Assembly: GCA_021325095.1 (NCBI GenBank)
Contig: JAJPHV010000017.1
Location: 24,067 to 88,066 of the forward strand
Length of the DNA stretch: 64,000 nt
Source: Chloroflexota bacterium
GTDB taxonomy: Bacteria; Chloroflexota; Anaerolineae; Aggregatilineales; UBA2796
Reading direction: 5' to 3'
The first letter of the stretch is position 1, and each line of letters opens with the position of its first letter. The notes beneath the pieces are model-generated. The model saw nothing but the letters and a program-made list of their open reading frames with translations, ran no database searches and was not told the origin of the DNA. Made by a program: the position numbers and the translations under genes. Positions 61,495-64,000 of this stretch are shown here, in pieces.

Positions 61495-62913
61495 TTACTT
61501 CTTCTTGTTCTTCGGGTTTTCCGGGCTGCTGTCATAGACGACTTGCTGCGCCGTTGCCGCATCATCCAGCGCTTTCTTGGCCGGGACTTTGTCAATGTAG
61601 CCCAGGTTAAGCTGGCGGGCGCAGATGTCCAGTAGTTCGGCGTAATCGCCGTTGTTCCACATGTCGCGGATGATCGGGATCGAATCCACAAACGCCTTGT
61701 GCCACTCGCTGGTCTTGGCGGCTTCGTCGGCCAGGTCCTTACGCGATGAAATAAAGCCCGCCGGGAGTGTCTTGAGCAGGGCCGACTGCGTATCCTTGCT
61801 CAACAACCACTGCTCGTACATCCAGGCTTCGGCCTTGTTCTTGGAGTTGGCGTTGATGCCCGTCCCCTGGCAACCGAACATGGCCGCGCGGCCACCCGGC
61901 CCTTTCGGGACCACCGCATAGCCGATCTTGCCCACGACGGCAGACGACTTCGGGTCTTCGGGCAGGTTGCCAAACAGGGGCGCCCAGTTCTGCGCCATCG
62001 CGGTTTTGCCCTGCAGCAGCGCGTTCAGGCGTTCGTTGAAGCCCCAGCCGCCGGAAGCTGGATCAACGCTCTTGTCCACCTTCCACATGTCGCGCATGAA
62101 TTCGAGCGCTTTGACGGCGGGCGCGCCGTTGATGTAGCCGTTGGCGATCCACTTTTCCGCATCCCACAGGTCGCCCCCAAAGGCCCACAACAGCGGCAGA
62201 TATTCGACGGTGATATAGTCCGCGGCACGGTTGGCGTGGAAGGCCATGCCGTAGTAGTCTTTGGTGGTCACCTGCTTCGCCAACTTGCGCAGGTCATCCC
62301 AGGTCTCCGGCACATTCTTGATAATGTCCTTGCGATACCAGAGCACCTCGCAGTTCAGGCTCCAGGGCAGACCATAGATCGGCACGTCCTTCATGGCGTC
62401 CAGCTTGCCGGTGCGCAGCGCGGTCTCCACGCTCGGATAGCGACCCAGGCGGGCGGCAATTTCGGGGTGGAAGTCGTCAAATTTGATGGTCGCCTTGGAA
62501 TTGCCCAGGTAGTCGGGCGTATCGAGCCGTTCCAGCGCGCCACCCAGGACAAAACCGCCCAGCCACTGGCTGTCGTAGTGATAGATGTCGTAAGTATCGC
62601 TCTTGCCGCTCACTAACTGCTTGACACGCTGCTCCATGAAGGTATAGTCCAGCGCCTCAAGCTCAACCTTGATGCCCGTATCGGGTGTGAAGGTTTCGTC
62701 GGCCAGCTTCTGCTCGGTAGCGGTAGAAGGCCAGGCCAGTGCCAGCACCTTGATGGTTTTGGCAGCCTGTCGGGCGGCTTTGCGCCCGGACTCCGATTCG
62801 CGCTGCATTGCCAGTGCCCGCCGCGTGCCGGGCAGTGCGGCCAGGGTCGCGGCGGCTAGAGAAGCCTTCAGAAAATTACGCCGGGTGAACTGGGACTTGG
62901 CCTGGTTTGACAT
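61495..62913 (-). CDS. ABC importer extracellular binding protein, Tat-exported
   Basis: 472 residues. Tat signal FTRRNFLKASLAAATLAALP near residue 9, then a family 1 solute-binding domain. LEALDYTFMEQRVKQLVSGK near 85, DIYHYDSQWLGGFVLGG, YGLPWSLNCEVLWYRKDII and GINANSKNKAEAWMYEQWLL are typical of sugar/polyol-binding proteins. The end is Lys/Asn-rich. Tat export suggests it folds, or takes a cofactor or ligand, before secretion; Tat-dependent binding proteins are less common. First gene of the importer operon. Confidence 0.92.
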   Translation of the reverse strand: MSNQAKSQFTRRNFLKASLAAATLAALPGTRRALAMQRESESGRKAARQAAKTIKVLALAWPSTATEQKLADETFTPDTGIKVELEALDYTFMEQRVKQLVSGKSDTYDIYHYDSQWLGGFVLGGALERLDTPDYLGNSKATIKFDDFHPEIAARLGRYPSVETALRTGKLDAMKDVPIYGLPWSLNCEVLWYRKDIIKNVPETWDDLRKLAKQVTTKDYYGMAFHANRAADYITVEYLPLLWAFGGDLWDAEKWIANGYINGAPAVKALEFMRDMWKVDKSVDPASGGWGFNERLNALLQGKTAMAQNWAPLFGNLPEDPKSSAVVGKIGYAVVPKGPGGRAAMFGCQGTGINANSKNKAEAWMYEQWLLSKDTQSALLKTLPAGFISSRKDLADEAAKTSEWHKAFVDSIPIIRDMWNNGDYAELLDICARQLNLGYIDKVPAKKALDDAATAQQVVYDSSPENPKNKKK

Positions 62914-62948
62914 CTTCTTTAATTCTCCTAAAACCTAATTTGGGACTT

Positions 62949-62956
62949 CGATAATC
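62949..62956. promoter_or_regulatory. Half-site related to the GntR operator
   Basis: CGATAATC, inverted relative to the main site 12 bases away. May be a second contact for a dimer pair. Confidence 0.4.
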
Positions 62957-62967
62957 TAGACCTGGAT

Positions 62968-62983
62968 TCGATTATCGATTATC
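62968..62983. promoter_or_regulatory. Candidate GntR operator 1
   Basis: TCGATTATCGATTATC. It begins about at the expected transcription start (62981) of the importer promoter, the usual place for a repressor. Shares 13 of 14 bases with the site at 55775-55788. Confidence 0.6.
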
Positions 62984-62987
62984 CGCC

Positions 62988-63017
62988 AGAATAGCATAAG
63001 GCGCGGGCCAATGTCAA
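62988..63017 (-). promoter_or_regulatory. Importer-operon promoter
   Basis: Minus strand TTGACA (63017-63012), 18-base spacer, extended -10 TG-C-TATTCT (62996-62988). Near-consensus, so the operon should be strong when not repressed. Leader about 70 bases, with AGGAGA before the ATG at 62913. Confidence 0.65.
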
Positions 63018-63158
63018 CCGGGCAGATTAAAGTTCGCTACAAAGATCGCCACAGACCGGGGTGTTCACAGTAAAATTTCGATGGAACCACGCCACCAACC
63101 GTCCCGAATTGTCTGGCTGCCGCCGTTATGCTAAGATCGTCGCCAACGAAGGAACCCC

Positions 63159-63812
63159 ATGACTGAATTTTTACTCGTTCGCCACGCCGTCAACGATTAT
63201 GTCAAAACGGGCAAGCTGGCTGGCTGGACGCCCGACGTGCACCTGAATGACGATGGACGCGAACAGGCAGCGGCGCTTGGCATGCGGCTCGCCAAGACGA
63301 AGATCGACGCTCTCTATTCCAGCCCGCTGGAACGCACCGTCGAGACTGCCCAGGCTATCCTTGAACACCACCCACATGTGAAGTTGCAACTGCTGGACGA
63401 GATCGGCGAGGTACGCTACGGGACGTGGCAGGGGGAGGAAATCAGCAAGCTGGCGCAACGCAAAATGTGGCGGATCGTACAGGGTTTTCCGAGTCGGGTG
63501 CGCTTCCCAAGTGGTGAAGCCATGCGCGAAACGCAAATGCGCGCTGTCAACGCCCTGGAAAATCTGGTCGAAAAGCATCCGCGCGCTACGGTGGTGCTGG
63601 TTTCGCACAGCGACGTGATCAAGATGATCGTGACGCACTACCTGGGGCTGCACCTGGACTTGTTCCAGCGCATCGAGATTTCTCCGGCTTCGTTGAGCAT
63701 CATCTCAATCGGCTACAGCCGCCCGACCATCGTGCAGCTCAACGAAACGAACTACCTGCCGCCGCCCAGGCCCAAAGAAGACAAGCCGGAGGGTGATCAC
63801 TCTCCCCGGTAA
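63159..63812 (+). CDS. Histidine phosphatase (MSMEG_4193-type phosphomutase)
   Basis: 217 residues, ATG with GAAGGAA ahead. Phosphoglycerate-mutase superfamily: FLLVRHAVNDY with catalytic His9 (RHA rather than RHG), SSPLERTVETAQAIL near 56, GEVRYGTWQGEEI near 86, and the second His in VVLVSHSDVIKMIV near 150. This is the pattern of the MSMEG_4193 subfamily. The last residues (GDHSPR) and stop lie in the right end of a TnpB element, so the native C-terminus has been replaced. Confidence 0.88.
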   Translation: MTEFLLVRHAVNDYVKTGKLAGWTPDVHLNDDGREQAAALGMRLAKTKIDALYSSPLERTVETAQAILEHHPHVKLQLLDEIGEVRYGTWQGEEISKLAQRKMWRIVQGFPSRVRFPSGEAMRETQMRAVNALENLVEKHPRATVVLVSHSDVIKMIVTHYLGLHLDLFQRIEISPASLSIISIGYSRPTIVQLNETNYLPPPRPKEDKPEGDHSPR

Positions 63813-63825
63813 ACCGGGGAGCTTC
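63793..63825 (-). ncRNA. Element right end and omega-RNA 3' hairpin (putative)
   Basis: Hairpin CTCCCCGG-TAAA-CCGGGGAG (63802-63821 with GT/AC extension) directly after the tnpB stop, ending near GTGATCAC (63793-63800). This is the usual right end of IS200/IS605-type elements, and the transcript through it is the TnpB guide RNA. Reading on, the guide would be taken from the 3' end of the phosphatase gene. Confidence 0.5.
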
Positions 63826-64000
63826 TCAGGCTACGCTCGCCCCAACGGGCCACGTTAACGCCTGACCGCCCGATCCGGGCGGACTGAACGCCAGTTTCAA
63901 GATATTCCGGGCGGCATTCAAGTCCCGGTCAAGTTCAAGCAGACAGTTAGGACAGACATGCACACGAACGCTCAAATCCTTTTCGACCAGCGCACCGCAA
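63826..64000 (-). CDS. tnpB: TnpB RNA-guided nuclease, C-terminal part (partial)
   Basis: 57 residues to the window edge, reading CGALVEKDLSVRVHVCPNC then LELDRDLNAARNILKLAF and ending WPVGASVA. The paired Cys with DRDxNAARNI is the zinc-finger and last RuvC motif of TnpB (Cas12 ancestor). The N-terminal part lies outside the window. Not in any annotated frame because it has no start inside the window. Confidence 0.85.
   Translation of the reverse strand, partial: CGALVEKDLSVRVHVCPNCLLELDRDLNAARNILKLAFSPPGSGGQALTWPVGASVA

Noticed and set aside
1..64000. tRNA and rRNA genes
   Set aside because: No GGTTCGAATCC-type arm in a cloverleaf context and no rRNA core sequence was noticed; a covariance scan was not possible.

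Overview
The window is GC-rich bacterial chromosome, most likely from a Chloroflexota (Anaerolineae-like) genome. That call is inferred from gene content: a DUF1800/DUF1501 pair, a BMP-type nucleoside importer, menaquinone synthesis, a cyclase-like/ATPase/TPR giant protein and leaderless-looking promoters. It also rests on a recurring CCTCACCCCC...GGGGGTGAGG intergenic palindrome. No rRNA, tRNA or CRISPR array was seen.

Layout. 1-3.0 kb: Tat-exported DUF1800 and DUF1501 proteins and a small unknown gene. 3.0-4.3 kb: an MGT-type glycosyltransferase. 4.3-6.7 kb: an AT-richer restriction-modification cassette with an intact adenine methyltransferase and a frameshifted endonuclease. 6.7-10.3 kb: small envelope proteins (YtxH type), a DUF3307 protein and a START-like protein with a proline-rich tail. 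10.5-13.7 kb: 2-oxoacid dehydrogenase E1alpha-E1beta-E2, with a palindrome in its promoter. 13.9-16.4 kb: a transposase remnant and two Wzz-like polysaccharide chain-length proteins around an exported protein. 16.6-19.9 kb: a response regulator-GAF protein and a large hybrid histidine kinase. 19.9-23.5 kb: menA, a zinc-ribbon/FHA protein and a 14-TM MFS exporter behind a strong promoter carrying an SOS-box-like palindrome. 23.7-30.0 kb: a nucleoside ABC importer and a divergent nucleoside hydrolase, together a salvage unit. 30.1-36.5 kb: a SIMPL protein, the 1,097-residue cyclase-like/AAA/TPR protein, two unknown proteins and a lipoprotein cytochrome c. 36.6-44.0 kb: homoserine kinase with cystathionine gamma-synthase, a GT2 enzyme, PEP carboxylase and argininosuccinate lyase.

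The most interesting part is 44.3-62.9 kb. On the minus strand an inducible-looking catabolic cluster runs from an ABC importer (binding protein, two permeases, two ATPases) through a STAS-like protein, an SDR dehydrogenase and a cyclase-family hydrolase. It continues with an ATP-grasp half of a PEP-synthase-like enzyme, an HD protein, a CoxG-like protein and a three-subunit molybdenum hydroxylase. It ends with the phosphohistidine half of the PEP-synthase-like enzyme and a GntR/FadR regulator. The split phosphotransferase resembles the two-protein architecture of phenylphosphate synthase. A nearly identical motif, TCGAT(A/T)ATCGATTA, lies at the start of the importer operon (just downstream of a near-consensus promoter) and before the cyclase gene, so it is a good candidate operator for the GntR protein. 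An IMP-dehydrogenase-like barrel enzyme and a UlaG-like metallohydrolase lie next to it on the plus strand. I infer uptake, Mo-dependent hydroxylation, phosphorylation and ring or lactone opening of an unknown small molecule.

The right edge holds a histidine phosphatase whose 3' end runs into the right end of a TnpB (IS200/IS605-type) element, with the tnpB C-terminus and an omega-RNA-like hairpin.
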